Positions 49,905-58,635 of a stretch of 64,000 bases of DNA are shown here, piece after piece. Below the pieces are notes generated by a model. The model worked only from the letters and a program-made list of their open reading frames with translations, made no database searches and was not told the DNA's origin. How positions within the stretch are numbered: position 1 is the first letter of the stretch; each line of letters begins with the position of its first letter. The stretch comes from Haloplanus sp. CK5-1 (lineage in GTDB: Archaea; Halobacteriota; Halobacteria; Halobacteriales; Haloferacaceae): positions 2,728,001-2,792,000 of the forward strand of contig NZ_CP147505.1 of NCBI RefSeq assembly GCF_037201915.1, read 5' to 3'. The translations under genes were made by a program, and so were the position numbers.

Positions 49905-49990
49905 GGACGTGGTGATCGGTGTCTGGACGCGTCGGTACTCCGTCGCGGGCCCTCGGGTTCCGGGGGTTCCGACGGGACCGAGATCGTCGG

Positions 49991-50560
49991 TCACCCGGCC
50001 GGAATGACCCCGCTCGCGACGTCGTCGATCCGTTGCCGGTGGAACGGCGAACGGGTGGGTGGGATCGTCCCACGGACGGGGTCGAGCGGTTCGACACCGC
50101 CCGCCTCGCAACCGCGTCTAGGCGGTGAATTCGTGGGGTCGAGCCAGACGGTGAACCCATCGTCGTCTTTGATGAGTCCCCGCAGGAGGTCCGAATCACC
50201 GATGCTCTCGGTGTCGAGGCTCTCGTCGGCGACGTGGGTCACTTCCTGAACGCCCGAGCCCAGCCAGCCGATCGTCGACTCCGTCCCGAGGGCTTCCGAG
50301 TCGAGGACGACGATGCGGTGTTGTGCCTGGCCACCGTCGGTTCGTAGCGCGTCCATGTCGACGTCGAGGACGGCGGTCGGATCGACGACGGTCGTCGTCT
50401 GCCCACGGAGGGACGTGATCCCCTCGACGTGTGGGTCGGACCCGGGCAGTGACCGGATGTTCTCCCCGTCGACGATCTCCGCCACGTAGTCGATGGCGAC
50501 ACAGTAGTCCTCGTCACCGAGCGTGAACGTGAGAACCTCCGTCTCCGCTCCGTCACCCAT
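49991..50560 (-). CDS. CheW-domain protein with an aberrant C-terminal tail
   Basis: The CheW fold spans about residues 5-140 (TEVLTFTLGDEDYCVAIDYV, GITSLRGQTTTVVDPTAVL, GFTVWLDP). CheW couples chemotaxis transducers to CheA. The natural end is probably LDP plus HEFTA and a stop: that peptide is present in the next frame, and one extra C in the run at about 50136-50140 would restore it. As written, the protein gains roughly 50 arginine/proline-rich residues. This is either a recent frameshift or a base-call error. It follows the truncated transducer gene after 2 bp. Confidence 0.75.
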   Translation of the reverse strand: MGDGAETEVLTFTLGDEDYCVAIDYVAEIVDGENIRSLPGSDPHVEGITSLRGQTTTVVDPTAVLDVDMDALRTDGGQAQHRIVVLDSEALGTESTIGWLGSGVQEVTHVADESLDTESIGDSDLLRGLIKDDDGFTVWLDPTNSPPRRGCEAGGVEPLDPVRGTIPPTRSPFHRQRIDDVASGVIPAG

Positions 50561-50562
50561 CG

Positions 50563-51389
50563 TCAGTCACCAGCCTCGGCGTCGGTGTCCCAGTCCTCAC
50601 TGGACGTTTCGACCAGGTCCGCGATCTGGGTCACCTTCGCGGTCTGCTCCTGGTTGGCTGCGGCGAGTTCGTCGATCTCGTCGGCCATCATCCGGGCGTT
50701 TTCGTTCGCGTCGTCGGTCATCGCAGCGATCTCCTCGGTGCTCGACGCCTGCTCGTCGGTCGCGTCGGCGACTTCCTCGATGCCGTCGTTGACCTCGCCG
50801 ACGGCCTCGCTGATCTCGTCGAGACTGTCGTCGATGCGCCCGTTCGCGTGGGCGATGCTGTCGACGGTCTCGGAGGTGTTCGACTTGATCCGGTTCGCCA
50901 TCTCCTCGATATCGACCGTCTGTTCTTGGGTCTCCTCCGCGAGTGATTTGATTTCGTCGGCGACGACGGCGAACCCGTCGCCGCCGTCCTCCGCGCGTGC
51001 AGCCTCGATGTTGGCGTTCAACGCGAGGAGGTTCGTCTGATCGGCGATGTCCTGGATCACGGTCACGATGTCGTCGACGCGATCCCGAAGCGTGGAGATG
51101 TCCTCTGCCACCTCCCTGGCCGCCTCGTCGACCGCGTCCATCGCGTCGATCGCATCGGACGCGGCGTCCCGGCCGTCCTCGCAGAGGTCGCGGGCCTTTC
51201 GGCTCTCCGCACGGACCTGATCCGCACTGGAGGCGATCTCCTCGACCGTCGCGCTCAGGTTGGACGCCTCGTTTGCGACCGTCTCCATGTTGTCGGCCTG
51301 TTCGGCCGCGACGCCGTTGATTTCGTCGGTGCTGTCCGAGATCTGTTCGGCCGCCGACGCGAGTTCTTGGGTTGAACTCTGCAGTTCTA
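50563..51389 (-). pseudogene. Chemotaxis transducer, 3' half only
   Basis: The frame encodes a complete methyl-accepting signalling domain: heptad-rich adaptation helices ([20 protein letters not shown]) and the conserved hairpin tip [17 protein letters not shown] followed by [13 protein letters not shown]. Membrane helices, HAMP and sensor domain are absent. Upstream sequence switches directly into a Bat-like gene remnant, so the 5' half was lost by a deletion junction. There is no natural start codon. If expressed, it would be a soluble signalling domain next to CheW. Confidence 0.8.
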
Positions 51390-51903
51390 CGAGCCGGCCT
51401 GCTTCGCGACGCGTAAGGTCTCTCGCTGGGCCGGAGTGAGCCGTACCGGGGCGATTCCGTTCGGTCCTCCGGCCGGTACCGTCGAACGACCGATACCGGG
51501 ACGTCCCGGGCGGTGCACCGACGGACGAGTGCGGCGAGGGCCTCCCGGTCGGCAAACCGCAGTTGAACGAATCACCCGCCGTCCGCCCCGCCCCCCTGCA
51601 GAAGGGCTATCTCGGGCGAGTCGAGCGCGGCGAGGAACCAACTCGACGAGGTCGGTATCGTGACCGCCACGACCCTGTAGTCGGAGTCGGTGGCGACGGA
51701 CTCGACATCCGCGACGGCCTGTCCTTCCGGGAGATCCTGGAGCGTCTCGGGGTCCGTCGACTCGAGACACAGATACAGCGTCACCCCGTCGTGTGCCGGA
51801 ACCAGTCCGAGGATCCGCAGTGGGTCGGTCGCGTCCCCGCCGTCGGGCGGCGCGAGCGGCAGCGCCGCCGCTCCAAGGTCGAGGTCGGCGATGATCGTGG
51901 TCC
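51390..51903 (-). pseudogene. Bat-like HTH_10 regulator, broken and truncated
   Basis: The minus strand encodes the N-terminal domain of bacterio-opsin-activator-like regulators (TTIIADLDLGAAALPLAPPD, then STDPETLQDLPEGQAV). An in-frame TGA (51572-51574) is followed by [20 protein letters not shown] and, after a frameshift, the first part of the HTH_10 domain ([19 protein letters not shown]). There the gene ends at the junction with the transducer fragment, so the DNA-recognition helix is missing. No ATG precedes the conserved start. Confidence 0.75.
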
Positions 51904-51953
51904 TCCCGGTGTGTCTACTCCGACGGCGGTGCGTTCCATGGCGTTCGGGGTCA

Positions 51954-54629
51954 TCACTCCCCCTCACACGCGACCGACGTGATCTCGAAGCGCGCGCCCC
52001 CATCGTCGCCGTCCGTCAGATCGATCTCCCAGTCGTGGGCCTCGGCGACCCGTTCGACGATCGCGAGACCGAGTCCTGTCCCATCGTCGGTCGTCGAGTA
52101 CCCGCTCTCAAAGACGTGATCCCGGTCGTCGATCGGGATCCCGGGACCGTCGTCTTCGACGTAAAACCCGTCGGCGAGCGATCCGACGGTCACCTGCACG
52201 TCGTCACCGCCGTGTTCGACGGCGTTCCACAGGAGGTTCTCCAGGAGGTGCCGGAGCCGGTTCCGGTCGGCCCGAATCGTCCGGTCCGTCTCGACGGCCA
52301 GACTCGCATCGGCCGGTGCGACCGTCCGCCAACACTCCTCGACGGCGGCCGCCAGATCGACCGACTCGAACTCGGCCACCGCCTCTCCCTCCCGTACCAG
52401 TATCAGCAGTTCTTCGATCAGCGCCTCACAGCGGTCGAGTGCGCGTTCCGCCGCTATCCGGTGTTCGTTTTCGCCTTTGCACTCCCCCCCTAACAGTTCG
52501 AGACGCCCCTCGATGACGTTCAGCGGGGTCCGCAGGTCGTGGCCGATCACCTCGAGGATCCTCTCCAATCGCTCGTTTTGCCGTTCGAGTTCCCGTTCGT
52601 ACTCCTTGCGTTCGCTGATATCCCGGCCCAGTGCGACGAACCGCAGTTCGTCCCCGAGTTCGAGTTTCATCACCCACACCTCGACCGGGAACGTGGACCC
52701 GTCCCGTCGCCTGTGCCGAGTCTCGACCTCAAGTCGCTCCCCGACGTCCATCGACGCCCACACGTCCCGTAGTTCGTCCCGCGTGTGCTCGGTGTCGAAA
52801 TCCGCCACGTTCATCGAGCGGAGGTCCTCGCGGGAGTATCCCAAGTTCTCCACGTTCTGGTGATTCACCTCGACGATCTCGCCGGTTTCGTCGTGGACCG
52901 CGATCGTATCCGGTGACTGCTCGAACAGCGCGCGCCAGCGCTCCCGACTCCGTTCTAACGCCCGTTTTCGCTCTTTCCGTTCGGTGATGTCCACGTTGAC
53001 CGCGACGAACTGTTCGATGTCCCCGGAATCGTCGGCGACCGGTGCGATCGTCTGATCGACGACGTATCGCTCCCCGTCTTTGGACGCATTGACGACTTCG
53101 CTCCGCCAGACGTCGCCCGACAGGATCGTCTGCCACAACTCCCGATAGAACGATTCGTCGTGTTCCCCGGACTGGAGCAGTCGCGGGTTCTCGCCGATAA
53201 CCTCGTCGGCGGTGTACCCGGTCGTCGCTTCGAATGCCGGGTTGACGTACTCGATGGTGCCGTCCACGTCAGTGAAATAGATCGAGTGTCCGGACGCTTC
53301 GACGGCGTTTCTGAAGAGCCGGAGTCGCCGCTCGCGCTCCTTGCGCTCCGTGACCTCACGGACGATTCCGTCGAAGTAGACGTCGCCGTCCTCTTCCGTT
53401 CGCATCGCGGTGACTTCGACCCAGATGTCGTCCCCGGAGAGCGTCTCCTGTCGGAGCTCCACGTCACGGACGATACCCTCGGCTTCGAGCCGTCGGCTCA
53501 ACGCCGTTCGCTCCGCCGGATCCTTGTAGAACGCCGTGACGTCACGTCCGATCATATCGTCGACCGACTCGGCGTCGAACGTCTCGGCCAGGGCGGGGTT
53601 CGCGTCGACCACTCGCCCGCCCGCGTCGGGTGTTGCCCGGTAGACGCCCGCGGGGAGGTTCCTGATGATGCGTCCGTAGCGGCGCTGGCGCGCTTGCACC
53701 TCGGCGTGTGCGAGCGCGTGGGAGATGTCCTCGCCGAGTTCGACGAGCAACTCGCGCTCCCGCTCGTCGAACGCGTGGGTTCGGTCGGCGTAGACGTTCA
53801 AGACCCCGTACATGGTGTCGTCGTACACGAGCGGAACGGCGGCGCTCGACTGGTATCCCCGCTCCAGCGCATCCTCGCGCCACGGTTCGTACTCGTCGTT
53901 TTCGGGGATGGTCTGCATGACCGCCAACTCGCGGGTGCGGACGGCACGACCGGTGGGACCCGCTCCAGTCGAGCTCTCGTCGGTCGTCACCTCTATCGAA
54001 TCGAGATAGCCCGCTTCGACGCCGGCTGCAGCCCGTGGCGTGACCGTCCGTGAGTCCGGATCGTGCTCGCCGATCCACGCGAACCGGTAGGGCTCGGCCC
54101 CGCTGAGGACCTCACAGACCCGCGATTCGATCTCGTCGCGCGTCTCCGCCCGCACGAGCGCCTGATTCACGTCCCGGAGGACGCGGCGGATGCGTTCGAG
54201 AGCAGCCGCACGTGTTGTCGCGCGGTACTGCTGGACGGCGTTCAGAATGCGATTCGCGAGGAGTTCGTACTGTTCCGAACCGGTCCCTTTCTGGAGGTAG
54301 TCGGTGACCCCCCGCGCGATGGCTTCGCTGGCGACCTCTTCGCTTCCCTTGCCCGTGTACAGGATGAACGGGACGTCGTCGTGTTCCTCGCGGACCGTCT
54401 CGAGGAACTTGAATCCGTCCGCCCCCGGCATGTCGTAGTCGGAGACGACACAGTCGAAGTCCTCCTCACGGAGGACGTCCACTCCCTCGGATGCGCTCGT
54501 CACCGTTTCGACGCGAAGCCGGTCGTCCTGGCGTTCGAGGAACTCGACGAGCATCTCCCCGAGAGCCGGGTCGTCGTCGACGTGGAGGACCCGAATCGGT
54601 CCCCGGAGGTCGTTCGCTGTGAGTCTCAT
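51954..54629 (-). CDS. Receiver-GAF-PAS3 sensor histidine kinase
   Basis: The 891-residue hybrid kinase has, in order: a receiver (VLHVDDDP, aspartate in DCVVSDYDMPGADG), a GAF domain (RVCEVLSGAEPYRFAWIGEH to AHAEVQ), three PAS domains (near 345-460, 470-590 with YVNPAFEATTGYTADEVIG, and 600-715), a phosphoacceptor helix (VIGHDLRTPLNVIEG) and an HATPase (EDDGPGIPIDD, GTGLGLAIVERVA). No transmembrane helices are evident. It is intact and typical of haloarchaea. Its C-terminal end lies about 50 bp upstream of the broken Bat-like gene on the same strand, so they may once have been one unit. Confidence 0.92.
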   Translation of the reverse strand: MRLTANDLRGPIRVLHVDDDPALGEMLVEFLERQDDRLRVETVTSASEGVDVLREEDFDCVVSDYDMPGADGFKFLETVREEHDDVPFILYTGKGSEEVASEAIARGVTDYLQKGTGSEQYELLANRILNAVQQYRATTRAAALERIRRVLRDVNQALVRAETRDEIESRVCEVLSGAEPYRFAWIGEHDPDSRTVTPRAAAGVEAGYLDSIEVTTDESSTGAGPTGRAVRTRELAVMQTIPENDEYEPWREDALERGYQSSAAVPLVYDDTMYGVLNVYADRTHAFDERERELLVELGEDISHALAHAEVQARQRRYGRIIRNLPAGVYRATPDAGGRVVDANPALAETFDAESVDDMIGRDVTAFYKDPAERTALSRRLEAEGIVRDVELRQETLSGDDIWVEVTAMRTEEDGDVYFDGIVREVTERKERERRLRLFRNAVEASGHSIYFTDVDGTIEYVNPAFEATTGYTADEVIGENPRLLQSGEHDESFYRELWQTILSGDVWRSEVVNASKDGERYVVDQTIAPVADDSGDIEQFVAVNVDITERKERKRALERSRERWRALFEQSPDTIAVHDETGEIVEVNHQNVENLGYSREDLRSMNVADFDTEHTRDELRDVWASMDVGERLEVETRHRRRDGSTFPVEVWVMKLELGDELRFVALGRDISERKEYERELERQNERLERILEVIGHDLRTPLNVIEGRLELLGGECKGENEHRIAAERALDRCEALIEELLILVREGEAVAEFESVDLAAAVEECWRTVAPADASLAVETDRTIRADRNRLRHLLENLLWNAVEHGGDDVQVTVGSLADGFYVEDDGPGIPIDDRDHVFESGYSTTDDGTGLGLAIVERVAEAHDWEIDLTDGDDGGARFEITSVACEGE

Positions 54630-54823
54630 CCGAGATTCGGTGACCGTCCTCGAGTTCGACCGTCCCGGGACCGTCCCGTCCGGCGTCCGCGCCGCGTCCC
54701 GGGACGACCGTCACGGTCAGCGACCGCTTCGTCCCTGTGTGACGGGCACCCGACGGGCCTGCTCCGTCCCTTTTCGACGGCGAACAGTCGCTGTCTTGGT
54801 GTGTGTGTCGGTGCCATCCGTCG

Positions 54824-55168
54824 CTACGTTGGTGCCGTGACGGTGATGTGTGTCGTATCGGAGACGACGACCCGGCACCCGACATACGAGAAGGAGACGG
54901 AGAGCGCCTCGCGGTCGGCGTCCGACGCCGACGCGAACAGCCGGTCGAGGCACTCGGGGTCCACCGACTCTCCGAGTGGGTCGAGTTCGAGCGGATCCGT
55001 GTGGGTTATCGCGGCGACTCCTTCCACGATGGCAGTCGAGAGGCGGTGATCGGTGTCCGGATCGACTTCGATGCGGTACGTCTCGTCCGGATCGTCCGTG
55101 CGTACCGATTCGATCGACAGTCCCGAACAAGCCGAAGGGGAGGTACTGGGGGTGTCGTTTTCCCGCAT
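54824..55168 (-). CDS. HalOD1-domain protein
   Basis: The protein has an acidic low-complexity start followed by a HalOD1 domain: LSTAIVEGVAAITHTDPLEL, the LGESVDPECLDRLFAS region and the closing strand pair VSFSYVGCRVVVSDTTHITV. ATG 55168 gives 114 residues; earlier in-frame ATGs at 55219 and 55204 are possible. It is divergent from a Bat-like regulator and shares a short promoter region with it. HalOD1 proteins are found beside bacterio-opsin-activator-like genes in many haloarchaea. Confidence 0.8.
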   Translation of the reverse strand: MRENDTPSTSPSACSGLSIESVRTDDPDETYRIEVDPDTDHRLSTAIVEGVAAITHTDPLELDPLGESVDPECLDRLFASASDADREALSVSFSYVGCRVVVSDTTHITVTAPT

Positions 55169-55216
55169 GATGTTCGTGTCCCGACGTGTCTCGCGCCCTG
55201 CCATCAAACCCCACCA

Positions 55217-55228
55217 CATTATAATAAT
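55217..55228. promoter_or_regulatory. Shared A/T-rich divergent promoter
   Basis: The stretch ATTATAATAAT reads as a TATA-like box on both strands. On the plus strand its centre is about 28 nt before ATG 55251. On the minus strand it precedes the HalOD1 gene. Bidirectional control is plausible. Confidence 0.45.
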
Positions 55229-55250
55229 CCACCCTTCGATGTCGGGTTAT

Positions 55251-57761
55251 ATGAATGGGACCGACCTCGTGAACGCGCTCCGGGGCGACTGCCCCGAACG
55301 GAGCCACCTTCGGGAGGTGGAAGCGATCGCTGACCTCGGGAGTTGGTACGCCGACTTCGAACGGGACGAAACCGAGTGGTCGGAGAAAGCCAGCGAGATA
55401 TTGGGCGTCCCGGTCGACGAGGACTCGTTCGGACACGACGATATTCCGTCACTCGTCGCCGCCCCACGGCAGGACGCCGTCCGACGGGAGCGAAACGCGG
55501 TGTTCGACGGCGACGCGTTCGATATCGAGTACCGGATCGACGTCGACGGATCGACGAGGTGGATCCACGAGCGTGCGGAGTGTCGACGTGACGACAGCGG
55601 GGATCCGGTCGCGGCGATCGGTGTCCTGCGAGACATCACCGACCGCAAGGGACGGGAACGGCAACTCGACGCGGCCCGCAAGCGATATCGGACACTCATC
55701 GACGCTGCACCGGATCCGATCTTCGTCGCGGACGCCGAGACGGGCGAGATCGTCGAGGCGAACGCGGCCGCAGCGGACCTTCGAGGGCAACCCCGGGACG
55801 AACTCGTCGGTCTCCACCAGACTGCGCTCCACCCCGACGAGGCGGCCGACCGATATCGGGAACTATTCGAGGACCGAATCGACCAGCGGAGGACGATCAC
55901 GGAGTTCGACGACGGCACGCCCGTCTCTCTCACGACGATCGACGGGGATCGGATCCCGGTCGCGATCAATACGTCGACCGTGTCGCTCGACGGCCGCACG
56001 CTCGTCCACGGGATCTTCCGCGATGTCTCCGAACGACGCCGCCACGAAACCGCACTCGCCGGGATCAACACGGCGTCACAGGCCCTCCTGCAGGCAGAAA
56101 CCGACGCGGAAATCGCACGGATCATCGTCGACGCCGCGACCGACCTGCTGGACGCGTCGGGAAGTTGTGTGTACCGCTACGACAGCCACTCCGGGGAACT
56201 CGTTGCGGAGGCGTACTCCGAGCGTCTCGACGACGCTCTCGGGCACGCACCGCGTGTTTCGCCCGGCGAGGGCGTCGTTTGGCGTGTGTTCACGGACCGG
56301 GAACCGGCGCGGTTCGACGACGTTCGAACCGCCGACGGGGTGGACGACGACGGGACGCCGATACGGAGCGAACTGCTCGTTCCGCTCGGGGACCACGGGG
56401 TCTTCCTCGTCGGTGACACGTCGGTCGGGGCGTTCGACGACACGAGCGAGGGAATCGCGGAGACGCTCGCCTCGACTGCCGAGGCGGCGTTCGACCGCGT
56501 CGAACGGACACGGACACTCCGAGAACGGGAACGGGAGTCACAGGGTCAAGCCGAGCGCCTCGAACGGATCAACCAGCTCAACGACGAAATCCGGACGATC
56601 ATGCAGGGGTTGATACGGACCCACTCCCGCGACGCCATCGCCCAGCAGGTGTGTGACTCGCTCATCTCCCTCGATCGATTCGCGTACGCGTGGATCGGGA
56701 CACCCGACCACGCGACGAGCGAAATCCGCGTGTCCGCACAGGCCGGCTCACCACAACACTATCCGGAGGCGGTCTCGCTCGATTTCGAGCCGACGAACAT
56801 GCACCCCTCGGTACGAGCGGTCAGGGAGCGAACGACGATCACCGTCCCCCGAATCGCGACGGCTCCCCACCGCCTGGAGTGGCGGGATACCGCACTGCGC
56901 CACGAGTTCCAGTCGGTCATCAGTGTCCCACTGATCTACGACGAGTTCCTGTACGGGGTCGTGACCGTCTACAGCGACCGCCCCGACGCGTTCGACGACA
57001 GGACCGAGTCCGTGTTGACCGAACTCGGCGAACTCGTCGGCTATGCCCTCAATGCGAGCGAGCAACGGGATGCACTCCTCGGTGGGGGCGCGGTCGACGT
57101 GACGTTCGACCTGACGGGGGTCACCGATCTCTTCGTCGAGTTCGCGGATCGTCTCTCGGCCGACATCCGGATCGAAAACATCACTCCGCGGTCGGAGGGG
57201 ATGTACCTCGTCCACTTCCAGTGTGACGACGCCGAGCGTGCGCAACTCCACACCGTCGCCGACGCCCTCTCGTCCGTCACAGACCTCCGGGTGATCTCCG
57301 AGACCGACCGGACGGTGTACGAAGCCGTCGTCATCGGCGAGTGCCTCGTGACCACCCTCGCCACCATCGGTGCGAACGTCCGTTCGGTCATGGTCACGGG
57401 AACGCACTGCAGGATCAGGGCGTCGCTCCCCGACGAGCGGGAGAAACAAACGCTCGTCCGACATCTCAAAGACCGGCATCCGGATATCGATGTGGCGATA
57501 CACCAACAGACCACCACGTTTTCGTCCGATTCGTGGTTGCGATTGTTGGACTGCTCGCTGACGGCCCGGCAGCGGGACATCCTGGCGACTGCGTATTACA
57601 GCGGATTTTACGACCAGCGGCGCAAGCGAACCGGAACCGAAATCGCGGACTCGCTCGGCATCTCACAACCCGCATTTTCGACACGACTCCGGGCTGCACA
57701 GCGAAACCTCCTCTCCACGATATTCGGCGACGGAACGGGCACGCGGTCACTCGACGGGTGA
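55251..57761 (+). CDS. Bat-like PAS/GAF regulator with HTH_10
   Basis: The protein of about 836 residues is a bacterio-opsin-activator-type transcription regulator. Two PAS domains come first (EAIADLGSWYADFERDETEW and LIDAAPDPIFVADAETGEI), then two GAF domains (AATDLLDASGSCVYRYDS and CDSLISLDRFAYAWIG), the Bat-specific beta domain (VTFDLTGVTDLFVEFADRL) and a C-terminal HTH_10 (LTARQRDILATAYYSGFYD, IADSLGISQPAFSTRL). ATG 55251 agrees with the TATA-like box. Targets are unknown; no opsin or carotenoid genes are in the window. Confidence 0.92.
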   Translation: MNGTDLVNALRGDCPERSHLREVEAIADLGSWYADFERDETEWSEKASEILGVPVDEDSFGHDDIPSLVAAPRQDAVRRERNAVFDGDAFDIEYRIDVDGSTRWIHERAECRRDDSGDPVAAIGVLRDITDRKGRERQLDAARKRYRTLIDAAPDPIFVADAETGEIVEANAAAADLRGQPRDELVGLHQTALHPDEAADRYRELFEDRIDQRRTITEFDDGTPVSLTTIDGDRIPVAINTSTVSLDGRTLVHGIFRDVSERRRHETALAGINTASQALLQAETDAEIARIIVDAATDLLDASGSCVYRYDSHSGELVAEAYSERLDDALGHAPRVSPGEGVVWRVFTDREPARFDDVRTADGVDDDGTPIRSELLVPLGDHGVFLVGDTSVGAFDDTSEGIAETLASTAEAAFDRVERTRTLRERERESQGQAERLERINQLNDEIRTIMQGLIRTHSRDAIAQQVCDSLISLDRFAYAWIGTPDHATSEIRVSAQAGSPQHYPEAVSLDFEPTNMHPSVRAVRERTTITVPRIATAPHRLEWRDTALRHEFQSVISVPLIYDEFLYGVVTVYSDRPDAFDDRTESVLTELGELVGYALNASEQRDALLGGGAVDVTFDLTGVTDLFVEFADRLSADIRIENITPRSEGMYLVHFQCDDAERAQLHTVADALSSVTDLRVISETDRTVYEAVVIGECLVTTLATIGANVRSVMVTGTHCRIRASLPDEREKQTLVRHLKDRHPDIDVAIHQQTTTFSSDSWLRLLDCSLTARQRDILATAYYSGFYDQRRKRTGTEIADSLGISQPAFSTRLRAAQRNLLSTIFGDGTGTRSLDG

Positions 57762-57823
57762 GCGGCGTGGCGGTCGACCCCCGCACAACGTACAATAAAG
57801 TGTCCCGCCGCGGACGTACGCGT

Positions 57824-58303
57824 ATGAGCAACGGAGACGTCGACGACGTGGACAAGGCGATCCTGTACGCGTTACAGGCGGACGCCCGAAACACCTCGTC
57901 CGGTGACATCGCCGAGCGAACCGGCACCTCCGACAGCACCGTCCGCAAGCGCATCCAGCGCCTCGAGGACGACGACATCATCAAGGGGTACAGCGCCGAC
58001 GTCGACTACCAGGCCTCGGGCTACCCGCTCCGCATGCTCCTCTTTTGCACCGCCTCCATCGCCGACCGGGGCGAACTCATCCCCGAGATCCTCGGCATCG
58101 ACGGGGTCGTGTCGGTCCAGGAACTGGTCACCGGTGACCGGAACCTCCTCGTGACGGCCGTCGGCGAGTCGGACAACGACATCACACCCGTCGCCCAGGA
58201 CCTCATCGACATGGGGCTGACGGTGGCCGACGAGGTGCTCGTCCGGAGCCACCAGACGACACCCTTCGGCGAGTTCGACCCTCGGGCCGATTCGGACGAC
58301 TGA
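57824..58303 (+). CDS. Lrp/AsnC-family transcriptional regulator
   Basis: The 159-residue protein has an N-terminal helix-turn-helix (VDKAILYALQADARNTSSGD, TVRKRIQRLEDDDIIKGY) and a C-terminal RAM-type ligand-binding domain (GVVSVQELVTGDRNLLVTAVG). An ACAATAAAG box lies about 28 nt before ATG 57824, supporting leaderless translation. It is upstream of the DabB/DabA operon on the same strand with a 330-bp gap. It could regulate that operon, but Lrp proteins often act elsewhere. Confidence 0.9.
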   Translation: MSNGDVDDVDKAILYALQADARNTSSGDIAERTGTSDSTVRKRIQRLEDDDIIKGYSADVDYQASGYPLRMLLFCTASIADRGELIPEILGIDGVVSVQELVTGDRNLLVTAVGESDNDITPVAQDLIDMGLTVADEVLVRSHQTTPFGEFDPRADSDD

Positions 58304-58635
58304 GTAACGATCCGAGTGACGTCCAGCGCGGCCGTGCGTCCGACGACGGCCCGTATCGGGGCGGCCGAGCAGCCGAGGACCGCGCTCGCCGCTCACCGTC
58401 GGCCGCCGAACGACGCCGTGATCCCGCGTGTCGGACTGCGACCGGCTCGGAGACGACCGTGTCCGTCGCGCCCCGTCCGAAACCATAACGTTCTATAATC
58501 CGGATTATTAGAACGATTTGGGAATAAAGACAGATTTAATAACCAGTTCGTTCGTACTGGTGAGTAGCGACGACCGGCACGCGCGATCGTGAGCGACGAT
58601 CTGACGACGCGGTGCTCGGTCGTGAACGGACGACG
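58304..58635. other. Long leader/promoter region of the dab operon
   Basis: No gene is visible. It contains A/T-rich segments at 58490-58545, including a TTTAAT box at 58535-58540. If transcription starts from it, the dabB mRNA would have an untranslated leader of about 70 nt, unusual beside the leaderless neighbours. An alternative GTG start at 58612 would shorten it. Confidence 0.5.
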
